8,383 nt of DNA from Sandaracinobacteroides sp041909755. Its GTDB lineage: Bacteria > Pseudomonadota > Alphaproteobacteria > Sphingomonadales > Sphingomonadaceae. Location: positions 1 to 8,383 of the forward strand of contig NZ_JAYRCW010000101.1 of the NCBI RefSeq assembly GCF_041909755.1, read 5' to 3'. Of the stretch, positions 1 through 5,722 are shown one piece after another. The position numbers and the translations under genes are program-made. Each line of letters opens with the position of its first letter. The first letter of the stretch is position 1. Below the pieces are notes generated by a model. The model was given only the letters and a program-made list of their open reading frames with translations. It searched no databases and was not told the origin of the DNA.

Positions 1-842
1 CGATCGACCGGGCGCTGGTGGAGGGCGATTCCGTGGAAGCGGCGCTGCAACGGGTGCGGTCGCGCTTTCTGGTTTCGCCCGAAGCGCTGGAGGCGGCGGA
101 GGCGCGGCTGTTCGAGCTGCGGGCGATGGCGCGCAAGCATCGCGTGGAGGTGGAGGCGCTGCCGGAGCTTGCGGCGGATCTTGCCGCGCGGCTGGCGGCG
201 CTGGAGGTGGCGGGCGACCGGATCGACGCGCTGGCGAAGGACGAGGCCGCTGCGCGGGCGGCGCTGGCGCAACTGGCCGCGAAGCTGAGCGCGGCGCGCG
301 CGGCTGCGGGCGCGAGGCTGGACGCGGCGGTGAACGCCGACCTGCCCGCGCTGAAGCTGGACTCCGCGNNNNNNNNNNGCACCGTGGTGGCCGAAGCCCC
401 GCTGGGCGCGACCGGGGCGGATCAGGTGCGGTTCGAGATCGCCACCAACGCGGGAACCGACTTTGGGCCGCTGACGAAGATCGCCTCGGGCGGGGAGCTT
501 TCCCGTTTCATTCTGGCGCTGAAGGTGGCGCTGGCGAGCACGGGAACCGCGGGCACGCTGATCTTCGACGAGATCGACCGGGGCGTGGGCGGCGCGACGG
601 CGAGTGCCATCGGCAGCCGGCTGGCGCGGGTGGCGGACGGCGCGCAGGTGCTGGTGGTGACGCACAGCCCGCAGGTGGCGGCCGAAGGCGCACACCATCT
701 GCGCATCAGCAAGGCGAGCGGGGCGACCAGCGTGGAGCCGCTGGACGCAGCGGCGCGCCGCGACGAAGTGGCGCGCATGCTTTCAGGGGCGGAAGTGACC
801 GCCGAGGCGCGGGCGGCGGCGGAAAAGCTGCTGGCCGGTTAG
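1..842 (+). CDS. recN: DNA repair protein RecN, C-terminal half (5' end outside the window)
   Basis: RecN is a cytoplasmic SMC-like ABC ATPase that acts early in recombinational repair of double-strand breaks. The frame is open from base 3, with no start in the window, so about 280 C-terminal codons of a protein usually near 550 are present. Bases 3 to about 330 encode an Ala/Glu/Leu/Arg-rich helical stretch typical of the coiled coil. The ATPase head follows. The ABC signature SGGELSRF is at about 486-509, Walker B with the catalytic Glu (LIFDEID) at about 558-578, the D-loop region RGVGG directly after, and the switch histidine in VVTHSPQVAA at about 651-680. Ten Ns (369-378) fall at the start of the head, and the frame is the same on both sides. 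The TAG stop (840-842) overlaps the stop of ybaB on the other strand. The assignment is very secure; only the gap residues and the N-terminal half are unseen. Confidence 0.96.
   Translation, partial: IDRALVEGDSVEAALQRVRSRFLVSPEALEAAEARLFELRAMARKHRVEVEALPELAADLAARLAALEVAGDRIDALAKDEAAARAALAQLAAKLSAARAAAGARLDAAVNADLPALKLDSAXXXXTVVAEAPLGATGADQVRFEIATNAGTDFGPLTKIASGGELSRFILALKVALASTGTAGTLIFDEIDRGVGGATASAIGSRLARVADGAQVLVVTHSPQVAAEGAHHLRISKASGATSVEPLDAAARRDEVARMLSGAEVTAEARAAAEKLLAG
369..378. other. Assembly gap (10 Ns) inside recN
   Basis: Ten consecutive Ns interrupt recN between a GCG codon (366-368) and ACC (381-383). Ten is a common placeholder length, so the true gap size is uncertain. Because the RecN frame is identical on both sides, the true length should be 1 modulo 3 if the gene is intact. 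Confidence 0.99.
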
Positions 843-862
843 AGCTTGAAGCCCGGCGGCAG
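822..862 (-). terminator. Possible intrinsic terminator of dnaX-ybaB, overlapping the stop codons
   Basis: Read on the minus strand, CTGC and CCGGC-type arms (859-862 with 828-831, 853-857 with 834-838) form a 9-bp stem with a small internal bulge. The 14-nt loop carries both stop codons, and the stem is followed by CTTTTCC (T-run at 823-826). The stem is imperfect and the T-run is only four bases, so this is a candidate only. It lies wholly within the 3' ends of the two convergent genes, where no intergenic space exists. Confidence 0.35.
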
Positions 863-1156
863 GGGCAGGCCCGCCGTCATCTTCTGCATTTCGGTGTGGG
901 CGGCCTGATCGGCGCGGGCGCGGGCGTCGTTCAGGGCGGCGGTGATCAGGTCTTCCGTCATTTCCTTCGACTCCGGCGTCAGCAGGCTGGGGTCGATATC
1001 GATGCGGATGATGCGGCCCTTGGCCGAGGCCTTCACTTTCACCAGGCCGCCGCCCGAAACGCCGTCCACCTCGATCTTGTCGAGCCCTTCCTGCGCCTGG
1101 GCGAGCTGCGCCTGGACATTGTTTGCCATCTTCAGAATGTCGTCGAGGCTTTTCAT
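839..1156 (-). CDS. ybaB: YbaB/EbfC family nucleoid-associated protein
   Basis: Small dimeric DNA-binding protein of 105 residues, the normal size for the family, which coats and bends DNA in the nucleoid. The sequence starts MKSLDDILKMANNVQ. It has the long N-terminal helix (about residues 1-30), the Gly-rich turn GVSGGGLVKV at about 32-41, a beta strand ending in IDIDPSLL, and a C-terminal helix followed by GLPLPPGFKL, all typical of the family. The ATG (1156-1154) overlaps the dnaX TGA (1155-1153) as ATGA, which suggests translational coupling, and an AGGAG lies 9 nt upstream. dnaX-ybaB is a widely conserved pair; recR, the frequent third member, does not follow. The TAA stop overlaps the recN stop. 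Function beyond DNA binding is inferred from the family. Confidence 0.95.
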   Translation of the reverse strand: MKSLDDILKMANNVQAQLAQAQEGLDKIEVDGVSGGGLVKVKASAKGRIIRIDIDPSLLTPESKEMTEDLITAALNDARARADQAAHTEMQKMTAGLPLPPGFKL

Positions 1157-2781
1157 GCACTTGCACTCCTGAGAGGGGCGACCGACGGGCGCGGCGGGGC
1201 CGGGCTCAGCAGTTCGGCGCCGGGAAATTCGTTGAGCATGGCCTGCACCATGGGATCGGCCATTGCGGCTTCATGGGCGTTGGCACGCGCCCTGTCTGCG
1301 ATCATGCGCAGGCTTTCCGCGCCGTCTGCGGCGGGTTCGATGCGGACATCCCAGGGCTGTCCGGTCCAGTCCGTCAGGTGGCGGCGGACATCGGCCGCGA
1401 AACCGGCGGGGAGCGCGCCGAGCTGGCCGAGGACGAGGAGGCCGGGCTGGACGCTGATGGCCACTTCATCGCGCAGCTGCTTTGCGAGCATCGGTTCCAC
1501 ATGCGATTCGAACAGGGCGACCACGGCGGCCGGATCGAGCGGCGCGGTTGCGCGGGCGACGGGCGCAGGGGCCGGAGCGGCGGCGAGCGCGGCAGCAGGC
1601 GCGGCAACGGGGACTGCGCCATCGGCCAGCAGCTTTGCCACCCGATCGGGATCCGGAAGGCCGGCCGCGTGGACGCAGCGCAGGATCGCCATTTCGGCGG
1701 CCTGCTGCGGTGCGGGGGCCTGACCGGTTTCGGCATGGCCCTTCAGCAGCAGCTGCCAGAGCCGGTGGAGCGCGGGGAAGGAGAGATCCGCCGCCCATTG
1801 CCGGATCGCCTGACGGTCCCCTTCGGGAAGGGCCGGATCGACGCTGCCAGCCAGCTTGGCGCGGACCGTCAGGTGGATCATTTCCAGCAGCCCGGCGACG
1901 AGCGCCTGCGGATCGACGCCTGCGCCATGGGCGGAATCGACGGCCTCCAGCGCGGCCTGCGCGTCTGCCGCCAGGATGGCGCCGAGGAGTGTGGCGATCC
2001 GGCCCCGGTCGGCAAGGCCCAGCATGTCGCGCACGGCGTCTGCCGTCACCTCGCCCGCGCCGGCCTGCGCGATGGCCTGATCGAGGATCGAAAGGCCGTC
2101 GCGCACGCTGCCTTCTGCCGCGCGGGCGATGAGCGCGAGCGCCTCCTCCTCTGCCGATGCGCCCTCTGCGTCTGTCACCTTGCGGAAATGATCGGCCAGC
2201 AGCTCTGTCGGCACGCGTTTCAGATCGAAGCGCTGGCAGCGGCTGAGGATGGTGGCGGGAACCTTCTGCACCTCTGTCGTCGCGAAGATGAACTTCACAT
2301 GCGGCGGCGGTTCCTCGAGCGTCTTCAGGAGCGCGTTGAACGCGCCCTTGGACAGCATATGGACTTCATCGACGATATAGACCTTGTAGCGCGCCGAGAC
2401 GGAGGCATAGCGCACGGCCTCGATGATCTCGCGGATGTTGTCGACGCCGGTGTTGGAGGCGGCGTCCATCTCCACCACGTCGATATGCTGGCCCGCCGAG
2501 ATGGCGGTGCAGTTGGCGCAGACGCCGCAGGGTTCGATGGTGGGGCCGCCGGCGCCATCCGGCCCGATGCAGTTGAGCGCCTTGGCGATGATGCGGGCCG
2601 TGGAGGTTTTGCCCACGCCGCGCACGCCGGTGAGCAGCCAGGCCTGCGCCAGCCGGTTGGTGCGAATCGCGTTTGCCAGCGTGGTGACGACGGCATCCTG
2701 CCCGATCAGCGCACCGAAATCGGACGGCCGGTATTTGCGGGCCAGCACGCGATAGGGGGCGTCTTCGGGGAACAGGCTCAT
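1153..2781 (-). CDS. dnaX: DNA polymerase III subunit tau (clamp loader, DnaX)
   Basis: AAA+ ATPase of the clamp loader that puts the beta clamp on primed DNA and, as tau, ties the loader to polymerase and helicase. The 542 residues show Walker A GVRGVGKT (52-59), four zinc-binding cysteines (C71, C85, C88, C91), Walker B VYIVDEVH (134-141), the SRC arginine-finger motif (180-182) and sensor 2 GSVRD (224-228). An Ala/Pro linker (about 389-415) leads to the tau-specific C-terminus, which contains DPMVQAMLNEFPGAEL (509-524). I chose the ATG at 2781, giving MSLFPEDAPYRVLARKYRP, because DnaX homology begins there. No clear Shine-Dalgarno supports it. Upstream in-frame ATGs at 2832 and 2874 lack one too, and would extend into the ffs promoter. 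I see no A-rich slippery run for a gamma frameshift. ybaB follows with an ATGA overlap. Confidence 0.97.
   Translation of the reverse strand: MSLFPEDAPYRVLARKYRPSDFGALIGQDAVVTTLANAIRTNRLAQAWLLTGVRGVGKTSTARIIAKALNCIGPDGAGGPTIEPCGVCANCTAISAGQHIDVVEMDAASNTGVDNIREIIEAVRYASVSARYKVYIVDEVHMLSKGAFNALLKTLEEPPPHVKFIFATTEVQKVPATILSRCQRFDLKRVPTELLADHFRKVTDAEGASAEEEALALIARAAEGSVRDGLSILDQAIAQAGAGEVTADAVRDMLGLADRGRIATLLGAILAADAQAALEAVDSAHGAGVDPQALVAGLLEMIHLTVRAKLAGSVDPALPEGDRQAIRQWAADLSFPALHRLWQLLLKGHAETGQAPAPQQAAEMAILRCVHAAGLPDPDRVAKLLADGAVPVAAPAAALAAAPAPAPVARATAPLDPAAVVALFESHVEPMLAKQLRDEVAISVQPGLLVLGQLGALPAGFAADVRRHLTDWTGQPWDVRIEPAADGAESLRMIADRARANAHEAAMADPMVQAMLNEFPGAELLSPAPPRPSVAPLRSASA
1166..1170 (-). 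promoter_or_regulatory. Shine-Dalgarno of ybaB inside the dnaX 3' end
   Basis: AGGAG on the minus strand, 9 nt before the ybaB ATG. It supports the chosen start and re-initiation after dnaX at the ATGA overlap. Confidence 0.7.
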
Positions 2782-2806
2782 GCAGCGTGAGTGGCGCTTG
2801 CGCACG

Positions 2807-2829
2807 CGGATATCAAGGCCCCGGATATC
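2807..2829. repeat. Two CGGATATC sites in the dnaX-ffs spacer
   Basis: CGGATATC occurs at 2807-2814 and 2822-2829, 15 bp apart start to start, each with the palindromic core GATATC. They lie just upstream of the chosen dnaX start and upstream of the possible ffs -35. They could be a paired operator, or chance; no protein is known to me for this site. Confidence 0.4.
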
Positions 2830-2848
2830 CATGGTTGCGACGCGTCGG

Positions 2849-2877
2849 TTGCGCTTTGGGTACAAGATCGCCATATG
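2849..2877 (+). promoter_or_regulatory. Possible sigma70-type promoter of ffs
   Basis: TTGCGC (2849-2854) and CATATG (2872-2877) are separated by 17 bp and end 5-6 bp before the expected 5' end of the SRP RNA. Each hexamer matches the consensus at only three positions, so spacing and position carry most of the support. Confidence 0.4.
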
Positions 2878-2882
2878 CCCGG

Positions 2883-2982
2883 CCGGGAGCCGAGGTGGAC
2901 GCGCCGTTCGCCAACCCGGTCAGGTCCGGAAGGAAGCAGCCGTAACGATTTCCGGCGCGGGTCGCTTCGGCTCCCACTTTGT
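2883..2982 (+). ncRNA. ffs: Signal recognition particle RNA (4.5S-type, small bacterial form)
   Basis: The RNA partner of Ffh in the signal recognition particle, which carries ribosomes making inner-membrane proteins to FtsY. The hallmark domain IV is present: GGTCAGGTCCGGAAGGAAGC runs from 2918 with the GGAA tetraloop (2928-2931) and the asymmetric loop on its 3' side. The hairpin is closed by long-range pairing. The GGGAGCCGA arm (2885-2893) pairs perfectly with TCGGCTCCC (2967-2975), and CGCGCCG (2900-2906) pairs with CGGCGCG (2953-2959). The length of about 100 nt fits the single-hairpin class without an Alu domain. A T-run follows the closing stem. It is divergent from dnaX, a frequent neighbour of ffs in bacteria. 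The exact 5' and 3' ends are estimates. Confidence 0.95.
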
Positions 2983-2988
2983 TTTTTT
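2953..2988 (+). terminator. Terminator of ffs: closing stem plus T-run
   Basis: The 3' arm of the SRP RNA closing stem (2967-2975) is followed by ACTTTG and seven Ts (2982-2988). The RNA's own stem probably serves as the terminator hairpin, as in other small SRP RNA genes. Confidence 0.65.
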
Positions 2989-2991
2989 AGT

Positions 2992-3299
2992 CCCTCAGGC
3001 GCCGGGCGCGGGCATCCGCCCGCTTGGCTTTCGCGCCACTTGGCGCGGCGCGCGGTCGCGCTTGCGGCCCTGCGGGCCGGCATTTGCTTTTTGCCCTCAG
3101 GCGCCGGGCGGCGGGCATCCGCCCGCCTTGGCTTTCGCGCCATTTGGCGCGGCGCGCGGTCGCGCTTGCGGCCCTGCGGGCCGGGATTTTGCTTGGGCCC
3201 TCAGGAGCCGGGCGGGTCGCATTCGCGGCCCTTGGCTTTCCTCGCATTGGCTCGGGCGCGCGGGCGCGCTTGCGGTGGCGTTCGCCACCGGGTTTTTTG
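2992..3299. repeat. Three tandem copies of a ~103-bp hairpin-rich non-coding repeat
   Basis: Copies start at CCCTCAGG at 2992, 3094 and 3198, giving periods of 102 and 104 bp. Copies 1 and 2 are nearly identical until their last bases, differing by single-base indels and a few substitutions; copy 3 is clearly diverged. Copy 1 holds three hairpins: GCGGGC/GCCCGC (3008-3023), GCGCCA/TGGCGC (3033-3046) and CGGCCC/GGGCCG (3065-3079). The third is followed by a T-rich tail (3083-3092). Copy 2 repeats them, with the last hairpin at 3169-3183 and TTTT at 3187-3190. All frames are open for long stretches, but this follows from GC bias, and I support no gene here. The array fills the gap between ffs and the convergent DUF2125 operon. 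The family of this repeat is unknown to me. Confidence 0.9.
3273..3298 (+). terminator. Strong intrinsic terminator at the end of repeat copy 3
   Basis: CGGTGGCG (3273-3280) and CGCCACCG (3283-3290) are perfectly complementary, giving up to 8 bp. The inner pair would open to leave a GTTC-type loop. GG and six Ts (3293-3298) follow. The orientation stops plus-strand transcription 17 bp before the end of the convergent DUF2125 gene. Confidence 0.8.
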
Positions 3300-3314
3300 T
3301 CGGTGTTCGGGCGC

Positions 3315-4289
3315 CTAGCGCAGGCGGGGGCAGGGGGGTTCCTGGCCTCTGACTGGCGGCGGGGGTTTTGTCGTGTCGCGGGCGGCGGCGGTGACATTGC
3401 CGGGCAGGTGGCCGCTGATGGCGATTCGTTCGGGCTTGCGGCTGCGTTGTTCCGCAGGCGGCGCTTCGCCCGCGATGGCGGCGCGCACGCTGGCGGGGCA
3501 GACGGTGTCGATCGTGCCCGCGATGGCGAGCTTTCCATCCCTGTCCTGCACCAGCGTGGCGGACAGGCGCGCCACTTCGCCGGTGTCGTCTGACAGCGTA
3601 GCGGCGCGGATCTCGGCGGTGCCGCCTGTCGCCCAGCCGGCGAGGCTGGTGATCCGCCCGGCGGCCGTGAACTCCGATTCGAGGCTGAGGGTGAGCGGTG
3701 CGCCTTCGCCGAAGCGCAGCGCGGTTCCGTTGAGCACCAGTTGCGCCTGTGTCGGCCCGGTGGGGCCGGGGCGGGCGGGGTTGCCCGCAGGGGCGGGGGT
3801 TTCGCGCAGATGCGCTTCGATCCGCCCGGCCCGGACGGGGGCTGCGAACAGGCCGGTGGAGAGGTTCGGCGTTTCCCACACGACCGACAGGCGGGCGATC
3901 CTGTCCGCCTCCAGTCGCAGCGAGGCCTGCGCCATCGGGGCGTCCACGCGGACCGTGGCGCCGGGCAGTGGCTTCAGCATCAGGGTGGCGCTGCTGTCGC
4001 GCGCGGCGATCACCTGCCGGTCCCGCTGCCAGGGCACGCGGTTGACGGCGGCTTCGGCCGCGCTGACCGTGGCGGACAGGGCCACATCGTCGAACGCGAG
4101 GCGGGCGGGGGCGAGCCGCGCTTCGAGGCGGTAGGGAAAGCCGCTGGATTCGACGGCCGTTCCGGGCGGCAGCACCTGTTCGAGATCGGCTTTCAGCCCG
4201 GCTTCATAGCCGTGCCACAGCCAGGCCCAGACGGCGACGCCGACGGCGAGCGGGATCAGCGTGGCCCACAGCGGGATCCGCCGCGTCAT
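3315..4289 (-). CDS. DUF2125 domain-containing membrane-anchored protein
   Basis: Protein of 324 residues matching the alphaproteobacterial DUF2125 family, whose function is not established. After MTRR, a hydrophobic segment (about 7-25) should anchor it in the inner membrane with the rest in the periplasm. The family hallmark SGFPYRLE lies at about 49-56, followed by beta-rich sequence with many alternating hydrophobic positions, consistent with a lipid-exposed or elongated beta fold (inference). The last 25 or so residues form a Pro/Arg-rich tail without recognisable fold. It is the last gene of the operon, and its ATG overlaps the plsC stop (ATGA). The co-translated acyltransferase suggests a role in envelope or lipid homeostasis. 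I see no minus-strand terminator after it. Confidence 0.85.
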   Translation of the reverse strand: MTRRIPLWATLIPLAVGVAVWAWLWHGYEAGLKADLEQVLPPGTAVESSGFPYRLEARLAPARLAFDDVALSATVSAAEAAVNRVPWQRDRQVIAARDSSATLMLKPLPGATVRVDAPMAQASLRLEADRIARLSVVWETPNLSTGLFAAPVRAGRIEAHLRETPAPAGNPARPGPTGPTQAQLVLNGTALRFGEGAPLTLSLESEFTAAGRITSLAGWATGGTAEIRAATLSDDTGEVARLSATLVQDRDGKLAIAGTIDTVCPASVRAAIAGEAPPAEQRSRKPERIAISGHLPGNVTAAARDTTKPPPPVRGQEPPCPRLR

Positions 4290-4990
4290 GGCAGGGTGTC
4301 TGCCGTCAGGGGATCGCGGTTGATCGCTTCATGCACCCGTGCCTCCATCTCCTCTCGCGGGAGGCGGGCCGGAATTTCCGGCTGGAAGCAGACGGTGACG
4401 GTGCCGGGGCGCTTCACGAAGCCCTTCGTCCACAGCCGCCCCGCATCATGCGCGACGGGCACGACGGGCACGCCGAGACCGGCATAGATGCCGTAGAGCC
4501 CGGCCTTCAGCGGCGGCGACGAGCCATAGGGCACGCGCGTGCCTTCGGGGAAGATGAACACCGGCCGCCCTTCGGCGGAGCGGGCGCGGGCCTGGCGGAT
4601 CATGGATTTCAGCGCGGCACCGGCCTTGTCGCGTGCGACGAAGATGCTGCCGTGGTTGGCGGAAATGCGGCCCCAGATCGGGATGTTTCGCAGTTCGGCC
4701 TTCATCACCACCGCCGGATGGTGGAACAGGTAGAGCGTGAGGATGGTTTCATAGGCGGACGTGTGCTTCGAGGCGACGATCACGCTTTCGTTGGGGATGC
4801 GGCCGCGCACGGCGAGGCGGATGCCCAGCAATACCCTTGCGCACCAGACGAACCAGGCCGCCCAGATATTGGAGCCACGGCGGATGGATGGCGGCGAGAA
4901 GAAGCCGACGATCGCGATCCCGGACGCGACGATGGCCGAGCCCGGATAGAAGATCAGGTGAAACAGCAGGGAGCGGACGAAGGCGATCAT
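4286..4990 (-). CDS. 1-acyl-sn-glycerol-3-phosphate acyltransferase family protein (PlsC-like)
   Basis: Inner-membrane acyltransferase that would transfer a second fatty acyl chain to lysophosphatidic acid, making phosphatidic acid. The 234 residues are of normal length. N-terminal hydrophobic segments lie at about 7-31 and 42-58. The acyltransferase blocks follow in order: KHTSAYET (75-82) with H76 and E81, so the first motif is HX4E rather than the standard HX4D; GSIFVARD (114-121); FPEGTR (147-152); and VPVVPV (174-179). The ATG at 4990 overlaps the ydcF TGA, and the stop overlaps the DUF2125 ATG. A longer reading to 5263 would run through the ydcF gene in another frame and is rejected. 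Other glycerolipid or ornithine-lipid acyltransferases share these motifs, so the exact acceptor is inferred. Confidence 0.9.
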   Translation of the reverse strand: MIAFVRSLLFHLIFYPGSAIVASGIAIVGFFSPPSIRRGSNIWAAWFVWCARVLLGIRLAVRGRIPNESVIVASKHTSAYETILTLYLFHHPAVVMKAELRNIPIWGRISANHGSIFVARDKAGAALKSMIRQARARSAEGRPVFIFPEGTRVPYGSSPPLKAGLYGIYAGLGVPVVPVAHDAGRLWTKGFVKRPGTVTVCFQPEIPARLPREEMEARVHEAINRDPLTADTLP

Positions 4991-5601
4991 CCCGCGGGCC
5001 TCACCCGCAGCAGCAGCCAGGACGCCTGCATCTTCGCATATTCGACCAGCATCGACCACAGCGGCAGCCCGGCGCGGACGCCATCCGACACGACCATCAC
5101 ATCCGGCGGAAGCTTGGCTTCGACTTCGGCCTTGGCGCGCGGCATGTGATAGGCCGCCGTGACGAGGCGGATCGAGTGGAACCGGTTGCGCGCGACCCAG
5201 GCGGCCACTTCGTCGGCGTTGGTCCGGGTGCTGTCTGCCTTGAAGCCGAGATCGACCTTGCACGAGGCGAGCTTCGCCGGGATGTGGGCGGCTTCGGCAA
5301 GCTCCTCGGGCCTGACGCTGGGGTGGACGCCCGAGACGAGCATCCGCTGCGCGAGGCCTGCCTTCAGCACCTCCACCCCCCGGTCGAGCCGGCCGGGGCC
5401 GCCGGTGAGGACCGCGACGCCATCAGTGGTGGTGCCGTCTGCCGCCGGGCCGGGCAGGGTGAAGATGAACAGGATGAATCCGCCGATCCAGAGCAGGGCG
5501 GCGAGCGCCAGCCCCCGCGCGAACCAGCCAAAGGCGGACGGGCCGGCGGAGCGGCCGTTGGAGCGGCGCTTGTGCGCCTGGGATTTGTTGCGGGCGACCA
5601 T
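4987..5601 (-). CDS. YdcF/ElyC-family (DUF218) membrane protein
   Basis: Protein of 204 residues. It starts with a basic cytoplasmic stretch (residues 2-30), followed by one transmembrane helix at about 30-49. The DUF218 domain follows: DGVAVLTGGPGR (60-71), LVSG (88-91), the STRTNADE block (124-131) and TAAYHMPRA (148-156). Family members such as ElyC and SanA affect cell-envelope and peptidoglycan or lipid-carrier metabolism; the reaction is not firmly known. I chose the ATG at 5601. Reading back to 5724 would add about 41 low-complexity residues and overlap the start of the divergent gene. No clear Shine-Dalgarno is visible. It is the first gene of a three-gene operon, overlapping plsC by ATGA, so translation of all three is probably coupled. 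Confidence 0.88.
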   Translation of the reverse strand: MVARNKSQAHKRRSNGRSAGPSAFGWFARGLALAALLWIGGFILFIFTLPGPAADGTTTDGVAVLTGGPGRLDRGVEVLKAGLAQRMLVSGVHPSVRPEELAEAAHIPAKLASCKVDLGFKADSTRTNADEVAAWVARNRFHSIRLVTAAYHMPRAKAEVEAKLPPDVMVVSDGVRAGLPLWSMLVEYAKMQASWLLLRVRPAG

Positions 5602-5662
5602 CAAGCGGCTGACATAGACGGGGCGATGGCCCGCATGCAAACGGCGGATGCGCGGCCTGCCG

Positions 5663-5698
5663 CATCCACCTGGGCTTCGCCATCCACTTGTGCTTCGC
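5663..5698. repeat. Tandem 18-bp repeat in the divergent ydcF / zinc-ribbon promoter region
   Basis: CATCCACCTGGGCTTCGC (5663-5680) is followed at once by CATCCACTTGTGCTTCGC (5681-5698); 16 of 18 bases match. The 121-bp space 5602-5722 must hold promoters for both genes, so a paired regulator site is possible. I see no convincing -35/-10 pair in this spacer. Confidence 0.65.
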
Positions 5699-5722
5699 GG
5701 GCCGTTCGTGGAAAAGGCGGCC

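Noticed and set aside
1153..1700. Programmed frameshift in dnaX making a gamma subunit
   Set aside because: No A-rich slippery heptamer is visible on the coding strand in the 3' third of dnaX.
1123..2790. Very long open frame on the plus strand opposite dnaX
   Set aside because: It is the antisense shadow of dnaX, caused by strong third-position GC bias. It has no recognisable domain, and dnaX is certain on the other strand.
2992..3299. CRISPR array
   Set aside because: The units are about 103 bp and repeated along their whole length, with no alternation of short repeats and unique spacers and no cas gene.
2987..3593. Open frames through the repeat array that encode repeated Ala/Gly/Arg-rich peptides
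   Set aside because: Frames are open in several directions at once, the peptides are just translations of the DNA repeat, and there is no Shine-Dalgarno or conserved domain.
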